Origin: a bacterium
GTDB taxonomy: Bacteria; Bacteroidota; Bacteroidia; Bacteroidales; Bacteroidaceae
Reading direction: 5' to 3'
NCBI GenBank assembly: GCA_004559785.1
Contig: SFXD01000059.1
Location: forward strand, 1 to 13,942
DNA length: 13,942 bases
The notes below the pieces were generated by a model, which searched no databases, was not told where the DNA came from, and worked only from the letters and a program-made list of their open reading frames with translations. Below, piece after piece: positions 1 through 6,670 of this stretch (its first letter is position 1; the number at the start of each line of letters is the position of its first letter). The position numbers and the translations under genes are program-made.

Positions 1-142
1 CCACCGCACCATCCTTCTCTACCTGAAAACCCTTCCATGTGGGAGGATAGGATTCGTACTTGTCGTCATCATCACACGAAATATTGCAAAGAGTGAATGC
101 AAAGAGGGCTGCAATACCAGCCAAATTCCTTATTTCCTTCAT
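1..142 (-). CDS. Surface-type lipoprotein, N-terminal part only (runs off the window)
   Basis: The first 47 codons of a minus-strand gene are visible; the rest lies beyond position 1. The ATG at 142-140 follows AAAAAGGA, a good ribosome binding site for this phylum. The protein begins MKEIRNLAG, has a hydrophobic stretch (IAALFAFTLCNIS) and then a cysteine at residue 23, which reads as a signal peptidase II site, although Asn at -3 is not typical of a lipobox. The cysteine is followed by DDDDKYE. An acidic run just after the lipidated cysteine is the known Bacteroidetes signal for export to the cell surface, so an outer-leaflet lipoprotein is inferred. It starts 28 nt after the maf stop with no promoter motif between, so it is probably the last gene of that operon. 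No domain is recognisable in the visible part. Confidence 0.7.
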   Translation of the reverse strand, partial: MKEIRNLAGIAALFAFTLCNISCDDDDKYESYPPTWKGFQVEKDGAV

Positions 143-170
143 TTTACATCCTTTTTAATTAATCGTTTGT

Positions 171-782
171 CTAAGTAAGGTCAGAGTCATTCCCATCAAT
201 CATCCTTGGATTTGGGAGGCAACCGAGAGCCTTCAGCTCGGAATAGAGTCTCTGAATGGGAAGCCCCATCACATTGAAGTACGAGCCATGCAGACATGTT
301 ACCCCTATGTATCCTATCCATTCCTGCACGCCGTATGCACCTGCCTTGTCCATGGGGGCGTACTTGCGTACGTAGTGGGACATCTCGTCCTCTGAGAGCT
401 CTGCGAAGGTGACGTCGGTAACGCACGAGAAGGTTCTCTCCCACCGAAGTGTCCTTAGGCAAACCCCAGTCACCACCTGATGCGTCCTGCCAGACAACTT
501 GCGCAACATCGCCATGGCATCCAGTTCGTCATGAGGTTTGCCAAGCACCTCGCCGTCGACCCAGACGATGGTATCGGCAGTCAGGAGAAGTTCGTCGGGG
601 GCAAGTGTGTAGGCAGAAGCCTTGGCATGCGATATGTGTATTGGTATCTGCTCCATCGTCAGGCCTGGCGGATAGGATTCGTCTATCCATTCCTTAATCC
701 TGACCTCGTATTCTATGCCAGCTCCGCTCAGCAATTCCTTCCGCCTTGGGGAGTTGCTTGCAAGTATTATCCTGTATTCCAT
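171..782 (-). CDS. maf: Maf family nucleoside triphosphate pyrophosphatase
   Basis: A 203-residue Maf protein, which hydrolyses non-canonical or excess nucleoside triphosphates to the monophosphate and pyrophosphate in the cytoplasm. The N-terminal signature ASNSPRRKELL (residues 8-18) is the phosphate-binding loop. LTADTIVWVDGEVLGKP (68-83) carries the catalytic Asp70, and LSGRTHQVVTGV (96-107) and DKAGAYGVQ (145-153) complete the family pattern. The DKAGAYGVQ segment resembles the dTTP/UTP-specific YhdE branch more than the YceF branch. The open frame extends 11 codons further upstream, but ATG at 782 is preferred because the Maf fold starts there (MEYRIILASNSPRR) and because it overlaps the previous stop as TGATG, a normal coupling arrangement. 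Confidence 0.93.
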   Translation of the reverse strand: MEYRIILASNSPRRKELLSGAGIEYEVRIKEWIDESYPPGLTMEQIPIHISHAKASAYTLAPDELLLTADTIVWVDGEVLGKPHDELDAMAMLRKLSGRTHQVVTGVCLRTLRWERTFSCVTDVTFAELSEDEMSHYVRKYAPMDKAGAYGVQEWIGYIGVTCLHGSYFNVMGLPIQRLYSELKALGCLPNPRMIDGNDSDLT

Positions 783-1300
783 CACCAACCGAAAGCCTTT
801 TTGTCGCACATCCATTTACCGTTTGCCCGCAACACCTGTTCCACCACGTCCCTTACGCATCCCTCGCCACCGGGTAGGTGGCTTACATAGAGGCTGAGTT
901 TCCTTATCTCAGGGGCAGCATCCGATGGGCAACAGGGCAAGCCGCAGATGGACATCACCTCGTAGTCGGGTATGTCGTCGCCCATATACAACACCTCGTC
1001 GTCGTGCAGTGAGTACTTGCTCTTGAACTCTTCATACGCCAGCAACTTCACGGCACATCCTAAGAATATATCCTGAATGCCAAGTCCTTCATACCTCACC
1101 CTGGTGGCATGTGCGCTTCCACCCGTTATGATGCAGACGTGGAAACCCTCCTTGACGGCAAGTTGCAGAGCGTATCCATCCTTGATGTTCACCGTTCGCA
1201 ACGGCAACCCGTCAGCATCCATGGTAATGGTCTGACGGCTGAGAACCCCATCCACGTCAAGGGCAATTGCCCTTATCCTCTTCAAGTCGTAGTTTATCAT
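782..1300 (-). CDS. kdsC: KDO-8-phosphate phosphatase-like HAD hydrolase (KdsC/YrbI type)
   Basis: A 172-residue HAD-superfamily phosphatase of the small C0 (capless) KdsC type, which removes phosphate from 3-deoxy-D-manno-octulosonate 8-phosphate during synthesis of the lipopolysaccharide core. HAD motif I is DVDGVL (15-20, nucleophile Asp15), motif II is ITGG (58-61), the Lys motif is VKL (84-86) and motif IV is MGDDIPDYEVM (106-116). The tail GGEGCVRDVVEQVL (144-157) is the glycine-rich C-terminal segment typical of KdsC. Length is normal. The start at ATG 1300 lies 44 nt inside the end of the preceding DUF2520 gene, and the stop overlaps the maf start as TGATG. The related CMP-Neu5Ac-linked phosphatases share this fold, so the substrate is assigned by similarity. 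Confidence 0.88.
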   Translation of the reverse strand: MINYDLKRIRAIALDVDGVLSRQTITMDADGLPLRTVNIKDGYALQLAVKEGFHVCIITGGSAHATRVRYEGLGIQDIFLGCAVKLLAYEEFKSKYSLHDDEVLYMGDDIPDYEVMSICGLPCCPSDAAPEIRKLSLYVSHLPGGEGCVRDVVEQVLRANGKWMCDKKAFGW

Positions 1301-2003
1301 TATGTATATCCTTGCTTACAAGTTCGTAAATATCCCTTGCGTTGCTATCCGCCAGCATCATAAGGTGCTTCCTCATCACCCCTTCGTCCCATCTGACGGC
1401 AGGTCCCGTCTGAGCCTTGCTTGGGGCAAGGTCGTGTACCTTGGCGGCGGTTTCGTCGATGAGTGGGAGCATCACGGAGAACGGTATTCCCTCGGCATCC
1501 AGCAAGTCGCATGCCAAGCCGTACATCCTGTTGGTGAAATTGCAACAGAACACGGCAGCGAGATGCAGCACAGACCTCCTACGAGAATCCATTGCATATA
1601 CTATTTCGCTGAGCGAACTTGCCACATGTTGGACGGAATCCATGTCCGTATCGCTCTCGACGAACAGAGGGATGCGTCTGAAATCCAAATCCCTGTCGCG
1701 GCTGAATGTCTGCATGGGATATATGACTCCCCTCCTCTTCTGCGGCAATATGTCAAGTGGGACGCTACCTGCCATGTGTATCACCAATCCGTCGACGTCG
1801 CCTATCTCCTCGGCTACCTGCCTTATTGCGCTGTCGGTAACGGCAATGACATATAGGTCGGCATCCTTTGGCAGGGGGACGTCGCGATGCTTGCCCCCAG
1901 CCCTGTATAGTAGGTATCCTGCCTCCTCAAGGGCTATTCCTATATGTGTGGCGACGTTGCCACGCCCTATCAATACTACCCTGCTATGTGAACCTTGTCC
2001 CAT
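1257..2003 (-). CDS. Rossmann-fold and DUF2520 domain protein
   Basis: A 248-residue protein with an N-terminal NAD(P)-binding Rossmann-like domain and a C-terminal DUF2520 domain. The dinucleotide-binding loop is GRGNVATHI (13-21). YVIAVTDSAI (51-60), HMAGS (76-80) and YPMQTFS (95-101) follow in the order seen in this family, and the helical C-terminal half contains HLAAVFCCNFTNRMY (147-161) and TGPAVRWD (199-206). The fold resembles ketopantoate/F420-dependent reductases, but the family has no settled substrate. ATG at 2003 is chosen because the Rossmann fold begins just after it and GAGGAA lies upstream. The longer open frame to 2165 would run through the nitroreductase gene. It overlaps that gene by 28 nt and the next by 44 nt. 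A DUF2520-KdsC-Maf order is familiar from Bacteroidetes genomes. Confidence 0.88.
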   Translation of the reverse strand: MGQGSHSRVVLIGRGNVATHIGIALEEAGYLLYRAGGKHRDVPLPKDADLYVIAVTDSAIRQVAEEIGDVDGLVIHMAGSVPLDILPQKRRGVIYPMQTFSRDRDLDFRRIPLFVESDTDMDSVQHVASSLSEIVYAMDSRRRSVLHLAAVFCCNFTNRMYGLACDLLDAEGIPFSVMLPLIDETAAKVHDLAPSKAQTGPAVRWDEGVMRKHLMMLADSNARDIYELVSKDIHNDKLRLEEDKGNCP

Positions 2004-2500
2004 TTCAGCCGTTCCTCGTTCTGAGGCTTGCGTTCCATACCCTTGTGTCCGAGTGCCACGATGCACAAAGGCTCCTTGCATACTGGTACGGAAAGCGTTT
2101 CCCTTACGACCTCCGCTGCACTCCTGCCATCTGCTGAGGTGCGCTCCCTGACCTGTATCCAGCAAGAGCCAAGCCCCAGGTCTTCTGCCTGCAGTAAGAT
2201 GAACGATGCCGCCACAGAGGCATCCTCAATCCATACGTCGCTGACGGACGGGTCAGCCATCACGACGATTGCCATGGCTGCATCTGCCAGGAAATCTGCC
2301 CCGACTGTCTTGCAAGCGGACAGAGCCTTTAGCTTATCCCTGTCGCGTACCACGATGAACTCGGGGCTGTGGGTCCCCTTGCTGCTTGGTGCCATAAGGG
2401 CGGCCTTCAGCAAGACCTTCTCCTGCTCCCCGGAAACAGCCTCCTCGGTATATTTCCTCATCGACCTTCTCTGTCTGATGAGATCGCCAAAACTTGTCAT
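1976..2500 (-). CDS. Nitroreductase family FMN-dependent oxidoreductase
   Basis: A 174-residue nitroreductase-fold flavoprotein, expected to bind FMN and use NAD(P)H; the physiological substrate is unknown. Family features are RRSMRKYTEE near the N-terminus (11-20, FMN phosphate contacts), MAPSSKGTHSPEFIVV (36-51), DASVAASFILLQAEDLGLGSCWIQV (93-117, the central helix and strand), and the C-terminal EPLCIVALGHKG (143-154). At about 174 residues it is a short member of the family. ATG at 2500 is chosen; an in-frame TTG at 2536 would overlap the promoter motif at 2534-2541. It is the first gene of the minus-strand operon that continues through the DUF2520 gene, kdsC and maf. Confidence 0.88.
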   Translation of the reverse strand: MTSFGDLIRQRRSMRKYTEEAVSGEQEKVLLKAALMAPSSKGTHSPEFIVVRDRDKLKALSACKTVGADFLADAAMAIVVMADPSVSDVWIEDASVAASFILLQAEDLGLGSCWIQVRERTSADGRSAAEVVRETLSVPVCKEPLCIVALGHKGMERKPQNEERLKWDKVHIAG

Positions 2501-2533
2501 ATTGCCAATACTTGAAATTGAAAATATTGTTTG

Positions 2534-2541
2534 CAAAGTTA
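2534..2541 (-). promoter_or_regulatory. Bacteroidetes-type -7 promoter element for the nitroreductase-maf operon
   Basis: The minus strand reads TAACTTTG, an exact match to the Bacteroidetes -7 consensus TAnnTTTG. Nineteen bases upstream is TTAG (plus 2561-2564), a one-mismatch match to the -33 TTTG. Transcription would start near 2528, about 27 nt before the ATG at 2500. Confidence 0.75.
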
Positions 2542-2632
2542 CGCCATTCTCCTTTATAACCTAATAGTATCTCTTTCGATAAACACTACGCCCTGATTCT
2601 GAGAAAGAAAGAGGGCTTTGGCATCCAGAGGC

Positions 2633-4258
2633 CTACTCCCACTCGATTGTCGAAGGCGGCTTTGAGGAAATGTCGTAGCAAACGCGGTTCACTCCCTTTA
2701 CCTTGTTGATTATCTCCGTGCTGACCGAAGCCATGAAGTCGTATGGCAGGTGCGCCCAGTCAGCCGTCATAGCATCCGTGCTGGTCACGGCACGCAGCGC
2801 AACAGGATGCTCGTATGTACGCTCGTCTCCCATGACCCCTACGGAGCGGACAGTAGATAGGAGGATGGCTCCTGCCTGCCAAATCTGGTCGTAGAGCGAG
2901 ACCTCTATTTCCCCGTCCTTCATGTCGGCAGGCACTCCCGCGGCAAGCACTCTGCGTGCTTCCTCGCCAGAGAGGCGTGTACGATATTCTCTCAAGCCAC
3001 GGATATAGATGTCGTCGGCATCCTGCAGGATGCGTACCTTCTCAGGAGTGATGTCACCAAGGATGCGAACGGCCAAGCCAGGGCCGGGGAAGGGATGGCG
3101 GGTGATGAGGTGCTCGGGCATTCCCATGGAGCGGCCCACGCGACGAACCTCGTCCTTGAAGAGCCATTTCAGGGGCTCGCACAGCTGCAGGTTCATTTCC
3201 TTGGGCAGTCCTCCCACGTTGTGGTGACTCTTGATGACCTTACCGGTGATGTTCAGCGACTCGATGCGGTCGGGATAGATGGTACCCTGGGCGAGCCATT
3301 TGGCACCCATCTGCTTGCGAGCCTCTGCGTTGAACACCTCCACGAAGTCCCTACCTATAATCTTGCGCTTCTGCTCCGGGTCGGACACTCCGGCAAGGTC
3401 TGCGAAGAACTTGTCCGAGGCATCTACGCCAATGACGTTCAGACCAAGGCACTCGTAGTCGTGCATCACGTCGCGGAACTCATTCTTGCGAAGCATGCCA
3501 TGGTCAACGAAGATGCAGGTAAGCCTATGTCCGATAGCCTTGTTCAACAGTACGGCTGCCACACTTGAGTCTACTCCTCCCGAGAGTCCGAGTATCACTC
3601 GGTCGTCACCAAGCTGGCTCCGCAGCTCCGCTACAGTAGTCTCCACGAAGGAGGCTGCACTCCAGTCCTGCCGGCTGCCGCAGACGTCCACAACGAAGTT
3701 GCGCAACAATTCCGTACCCTGGATGCTATGGAACACCTCTGGGTGGAATTGTACTCCAAACACGGGAGAGCCACCCTCGAATGACGGCATCCAATAGGCG
3801 GCATTCTCTACTGTGGCGGTACTGGCGGCTCGTCGTGCCCCTGTGGGTAGGGCCGTGATGGTATCTCCGTGTGACATCCAAACCTGACTACGTGTTCCAA
3901 TGCCATTAAACAACGGACACGACTCGTCGACGAAGGTCAAATTCTGCCTGCCGTATTCGCGGCTGCCTGCCGACTCTACATTACCCCCATTGGTGTATGA
4001 AATGAATTGTGCCCCATAGCAAATGCCCAGCACCGGCAAACGACCGATGAATTGCGAAAGGTCTACACGGAAAGCCTCGGGGTCATACACGCTGTATGGA
4101 GACCCCGACAAGATGACTCCTATGACATCTGGGTCAGAGGATGGGAACTTGTTGTAAGGCATTATCTCACAGAACGTATCGAGCTCGCGAAGGCGACGCG
4201 CAATGAGCTGCGTCGTCTGCGAACCGAAGTCGAGGATGATAATCTTCTGTTGCTGCAT
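2633..4258 (-). CDS. guaA: GMP synthase (glutamine-hydrolysing)
   Basis: A 541-residue two-domain GMP synthase, converting XMP, ATP and glutamine to GMP in purine biosynthesis. The class I glutamine amidotransferase domain has the nucleophile Cys80 in LGICYGAQF and the His172/Glu174 pair in FHPEV. The ATP pyrophosphatase P-loop is LGLSGGVDSSVA (224-235). TIYPDRIES (326-334), KSHHNVGGLP (343-352) and RHPFPGPGLAVRILG (387-401) belong to the synthetase and dimerisation domains, ending in the family tail SSKPPSTIEWE. Compared with the roughly 507-residue Bacteroides protein as I remember it, there is an extra charged segment of about 30 residues at roughly 424-452, between the ILQDADDIYIRGLRE motif and SLYDQIWQAG. 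The gene stands alone, with its own promoter and leader. Confidence 0.98.
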   Translation of the reverse strand: MQQQKIIILDFGSQTTQLIARRLRELDTFCEIMPYNKFPSSDPDVIGVILSGSPYSVYDPEAFRVDLSQFIGRLPVLGICYGAQFISYTNGGNVESAGSREYGRQNLTFVDESCPLFNGIGTRSQVWMSHGDTITALPTGARRAASTATVENAAYWMPSFEGGSPVFGVQFHPEVFHSIQGTELLRNFVVDVCGSRQDWSAASFVETTVAELRSQLGDDRVILGLSGGVDSSVAAVLLNKAIGHRLTCIFVDHGMLRKNEFRDVMHDYECLGLNVIGVDASDKFFADLAGVSDPEQKRKIIGRDFVEVFNAEARKQMGAKWLAQGTIYPDRIESLNITGKVIKSHHNVGGLPKEMNLQLCEPLKWLFKDEVRRVGRSMGMPEHLITRHPFPGPGLAVRILGDITPEKVRILQDADDIYIRGLREYRTRLSGEEARRVLAAGVPADMKDGEIEVSLYDQIWQAGAILLSTVRSVGVMGDERTYEHPVALRAVTSTDAMTADWAHLPYDFMASVSTEIINKVKGVNRVCYDISSKPPSTIEWE

Positions 4259-4294
4259 ATATTATTATAATGTTTACTGTATCTTTACGGTGGA

Positions 4295-4326
4295 GACATG
4301 TCCGTTCCATGTCAGTAGCCACGGAC
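4295..4326 (-). promoter_or_regulatory. guaA 5' leader with two mutually exclusive hairpins
   Basis: Within the guaA leader, GACATG (4295-4300) and CATGTC (4308-4313) form a perfect 6-bp stem with a 7-nt loop. GTCCGT (4300-4305) and ACGGAC (4321-4326) form a second perfect 6-bp stem using part of the first. The two cannot form together. There is no following U-tract, so a classical attenuator is not supported. A regulatory role is only a possibility. Confidence 0.3.
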
Positions 4327-4345
4327 TACCATGGCATTCCGTCTG

Positions 4346-4353
4346 CAAAGATA
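4346..4353 (-). promoter_or_regulatory. Probable -7 promoter element for guaA
   Basis: The minus strand reads TATCTTTG, matching TAnnTTTG. No clear -33 TTTG is present at the expected distance. Transcription from here would give a 5' leader of about 80 nt (roughly 4259-4340) that contains inverted repeats. Confidence 0.55.
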
Positions 4354-4394
4354 AGATATATTTTCCAATCTTGGGCGAAATTGAAGGCGGATAT

Positions 4395-4426
4395 TTTGGC
4401 AATATGGCAAGATTACACTACCTTTG
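4395..4426 (+). promoter_or_regulatory. Bacteroidetes promoter for the GT2-pyrC operon
   Basis: TTTG at 4395-4398, a 20-nt spacer, then TACCTTTG at 4419-4426: a full match to TTTG-N19-21-TAnnTTTG. Transcription would start near 4433, about 28 nt before the ATG at 4461. It is back to back with the guaA promoter, about 40 bp away. Confidence 0.85.
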
Positions 4427-4460
4427 TTGGAAATTACACATAAAACATCGGATTTTCGCA

Positions 4461-5192
4461 ATGAGCAATGCAAAGAGAAGCGACAGCATCGTGATAATAC
4501 CCACGTACAACGAAAAGGAGAACGTGGAGGCCATCATCAGGGCAGTCACCGGTCAGGAGAAGCCGTTTGACGTACTCATCATCGACGACGGCAGCCCCGA
4601 CGGAACTGCCAGCATAGTAAGGTCGCTGATGCAGGACGAAATGAAAGAATGCCTGCACCTTATCGAGAGGGAGGGAAAGCTCGGACTCGGCACGGCATAC
4701 ATCAGGGGATTCCAGTGGGCACTGGAAAACGGCTACGAGTACATATTCGAGATGGATGCCGACTTCAGCCACAACCCTGCCGACCTGCCCCGGCTGTACA
4801 AGGCGTGCGCAGAGGAAGGATATGACGTTGCCGTAGGAAGCCGGTACATATCGGGCGTGAACGTAGTAAACTGGCCAATGGGCAGGGTGCTGATGAGCTA
4901 CTACGCCTCCGCCTACGTGCGCACCATCCTTGGCATCAGCCTGAGGGATACAACGGCAGGATTCGTGTGCTACAGGCGCAAGGTACTGGAAACGATGAAA
5001 CTCGACCGCATCCGTTTCAAGGGGTATGCCTTCCAGATAGAGATGAAGTACACGGCACTGAGGCTCGGGTTCAGAATAAAGGAGGTACCCGTGATATTCG
5101 TGAACAGGGAACTGGGCACAAGCAAGATGAGCGGGGGCATATTCAGCGAGGCTCTCATCGGCGTAATCCGACTAAGGCTGGGCAAACCATGA
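4461..5192 (+). CDS. Polyprenol (dolichyl-phosphate) mannosyltransferase-like GT2 glycosyltransferase
   Basis: A 243-residue family 2 glycosyltransferase of the DPM1 type, which transfers a sugar, usually mannose from GDP-mannose, to a polyprenyl phosphate carrier on the cytoplasmic face of the membrane. IIPTYNEKENV (12-22) and VLIIDDGSPDGTA (38-50) form the nucleotide-sugar-binding start. GKLGLGTAYIRGF (72-84) and the metal-binding DAD (99-101 in MDADFSHNP) follow, then VGSRYISG, DTTAGFVCYRRKVLE and the C-terminal EVPVIFVNRELGTSKMSGGIF. There is no C-terminal membrane segment, so it is the short catalytic form. Donor and acceptor are inferred by family; undecaprenyl-phosphate glycosylation for surface glycans or protein O-glycosylation is possible. 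ATG 4461 is used because the upstream open frame crosses the promoter. The stop overlaps the pyrC start (ATGA). Confidence 0.9.
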   Translation: MSNAKRSDSIVIIPTYNEKENVEAIIRAVTGQEKPFDVLIIDDGSPDGTASIVRSLMQDEMKECLHLIEREGKLGLGTAYIRGFQWALENGYEYIFEMDADFSHNPADLPRLYKACAEEGYDVAVGSRYISGVNVVNWPMGRVLMSYYASAYVRTILGISLRDTTAGFVCYRRKVLETMKLDRIRFKGYAFQIEMKYTALRLGFRIKEVPVIFVNRELGTSKMSGGIFSEALIGVIRLRLGKP

Positions 5193-6532
5193 GGCAGCGC
5201 ATAACGAACGCCACCATAGTGGAGGGCGGAGAGAGGTTCAAGGGCTCGTTGCTCATTGAGGACGGCATCATAGCAGACATTGCCAGAGAAGGCAACATAC
5301 AGCCAAGATGGTTGTCCGACTCAGGCATTGACGAGACAAATGCAGAAGGAATGCTTCTACTGCCAGGGGTAATCGACGACCACGTCCACAACCGCGAACC
5401 TGGCCTGACGCACAAGGCTGACATGGACTCGGAAACCAGGGCGGCTGCGGCAGGTGGGGTTACTACCGTCTTCGACATGCCCAACGTAGTACCTCAGACA
5501 ACCTCGCTCAAGCTCCTTGAAGAAAGGTATCTCTTGGCGGGCGAGAAGTGCCACGTCAACTATGCCTTCTACCTTGGGGCTACGGCAGACAACATCGACG
5601 ACATCCGCAACATAGACACCACCAGGGTGCCCGGCATCAAGCTCTTCATGGGCAGCAGCACCGGGAACATGCTGGTAGACAAGGAGGAGAGCCTGAGAGC
5701 CATCTTCAAGGCCTGCCCGGGCATCCTCATGACCCATTGCGAGGACACGTCGAGAATCAACAGGCGCATAGCCGAGGTGCAGGCAAGGTACGATGGCGAC
5801 TACGACAATATCAGGCACCATGCAGAGGTGAGGGACCACGACGCTTGCTACGACAGCACCTCGCTTGCCGTAAGGTTGGCAAGGGAGACGGGATGCAGGC
5901 TGCACGTCGCACACCTGAGCACGGCAAGGGAACTGTCACTGTTCGCACCCGGCGACAGTCAGGTGACGGCCGAGGCCTGCGTGGCGCACCTACTCTTCTG
6001 CGACGAAGACTACGACACGCTGGGTGCACGCATAAAGTGCAATCCTGCGGTAAAGGGCAGCCAAGACAGGGATGCCCTGCGAGAAGCGTGCAGGGATGGC
6101 AGGATCAGGATAATAGCCACCGACCATGCCCCTCACCTACTGGAAGAGAAACGAGGTGGCTACCTCAAGGCCGTGAGCGGCATGCCAATGGTGCAATATT
6201 CACTACCCGCCGTACTGACGCTGTGCGACGAGGGGGCAATGACTATCGAGAGAGCCGTGGAACTGATGTGCCACAACCCCGCCGAATTGTTCGGAGTGGA
6301 CAGGAGGGGGCACATACTGCCTGGCTACCATGCCGACCTGGTCTTGCTGAGCCACACGAAATGGACCGTGACGGCAGGCTCCGTCCTGAGCAAGTGCCAC
6401 TGGAGTCCCCTGGAGGGAAGGACGCTGAACTGGAAGGTGGAGAGGACGCTGGTAAACGGCAGGTGCGTGTGGGACGGGAAGCGCATAGACCCTTCCGTTT
6501 ATGGCGAATGCGTAAGGTTTAAGGCTTTTTGA
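5189..6532 (+). CDS. pyrC: Dihydroorotase
   Basis: A 447-residue amidohydrolase of the long dihydroorotase type, catalysing reversible cyclisation of carbamoyl aspartate to dihydroorotate in pyrimidine biosynthesis. The metal-binding HVH is at 65-67 inside DDHVHNREPG. Lys151 in IKLFMGSSTG is the position of the carboxylated metal-bridging lysine. The remaining ligands are His183 (MTHCED), His242 (HVAHLSTA) and Asp312 (ATDHAPH), so the active site is complete. RIKCNPAVKG (281-290) and GMPMVQYSLP (331-340) are also characteristic. Hydantoinases and allantoinases share the fold, but REPGLTHKAD and the KCNP segment favour dihydroorotase. ATG 5189 overlaps the GT2 stop as ATGA, indicating co-transcription and coupled translation. 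Confidence 0.94.
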   Translation: MRQRITNATIVEGGERFKGSLLIEDGIIADIAREGNIQPRWLSDSGIDETNAEGMLLLPGVIDDHVHNREPGLTHKADMDSETRAAAAGGVTTVFDMPNVVPQTTSLKLLEERYLLAGEKCHVNYAFYLGATADNIDDIRNIDTTRVPGIKLFMGSSTGNMLVDKEESLRAIFKACPGILMTHCEDTSRINRRIAEVQARYDGDYDNIRHHAEVRDHDACYDSTSLAVRLARETGCRLHVAHLSTARELSLFAPGDSQVTAEACVAHLLFCDEDYDTLGARIKCNPAVKGSQDRDALREACRDGRIRIIATDHAPHLLEEKRGGYLKAVSGMPMVQYSLPAVLTLCDEGAMTIERAVELMCHNPAELFGVDRRGHILPGYHADLVLLSHTKWTVTAGSVLSKCHWSPLEGRTLNWKVERTLVNGRCVWDGKRIDPSVYGECVRFKAF

Positions 6533-6542
6533 TAGCCAAACA

Positions 6543-6574
6543 TTTGCCCAGTTCGACAAAACATCGTAACTTTG
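6543..6574 (+). promoter_or_regulatory. Bacteroidetes promoter for the yhhQ-queC-queF operon
   Basis: TTTG at 6543-6546, a 20-nt spacer, then TAACTTTG at 6567-6574: a full consensus match. It lies just after the pyrC stop (6532). Transcription would start around 6580, giving a leader of about 134 nt before the yhhQ ATG at 6714. Confidence 0.85.
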
Positions 6575-6606
6575 CGCCCGAAACGACGTCGGAGTGCGTC
6601 ACCGCC

Positions 6607-6661
6607 CCGACTTGCCTATAATAGGGAGTCACTTCCCGACGGCAGGGCATAAGCGAGTCGG
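6607..6661 (+). ncRNA. Structured upstream half of the yhhQ leader (unidentified RNA element)
   Basis: CCGACTTGC (6607-6615) pairs with GCGAGTCGG (6653-6661) in a 9-bp helix containing one T-G wobble. Inside it GGGAG (6624-6628) pairs with TTCCC (6633-6637) across a TCAC tetraloop, leaving internal loops on both sides. An upstream GTCGG (6589-6593) could instead pair with CCGAC (6607-6611), so an alternative fold exists. It matches no RNA class I know. It sits directly before the preQ1-like pseudoknot. Confidence 0.45.
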
Positions 6662-6670
6662 CGCAACGAG

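Noticed and set aside
1417..2151. A 244-codon plus-strand open frame opposite DUF2520 and nitroreductase
   Set aside because: Antisense shadow: Ser/Pro/Cys-rich with no domain; the minus-strand genes have clear motifs.
2501..2536. Extended nitroreductase N-terminus from a TTG at 2536
   Set aside because: The TTG sits inside the TAACTTTG promoter element, and the added residues are not part of the nitroreductase fold.
2590..2616. GCCCT/AGGGC inverted repeat downstream of guaA, as a terminator
   Set aside because: The stem is 5 bp with a 17-nt loop and there is no proper U-tract after it.
5548..6522. A 324-codon open frame on the plus strand overlapping pyrC
   Set aside because: It is the +2 shadow of dihydroorotase, with a Gln/Arg/His-rich, low-quality composition; pyrC has complete catalytic motifs.
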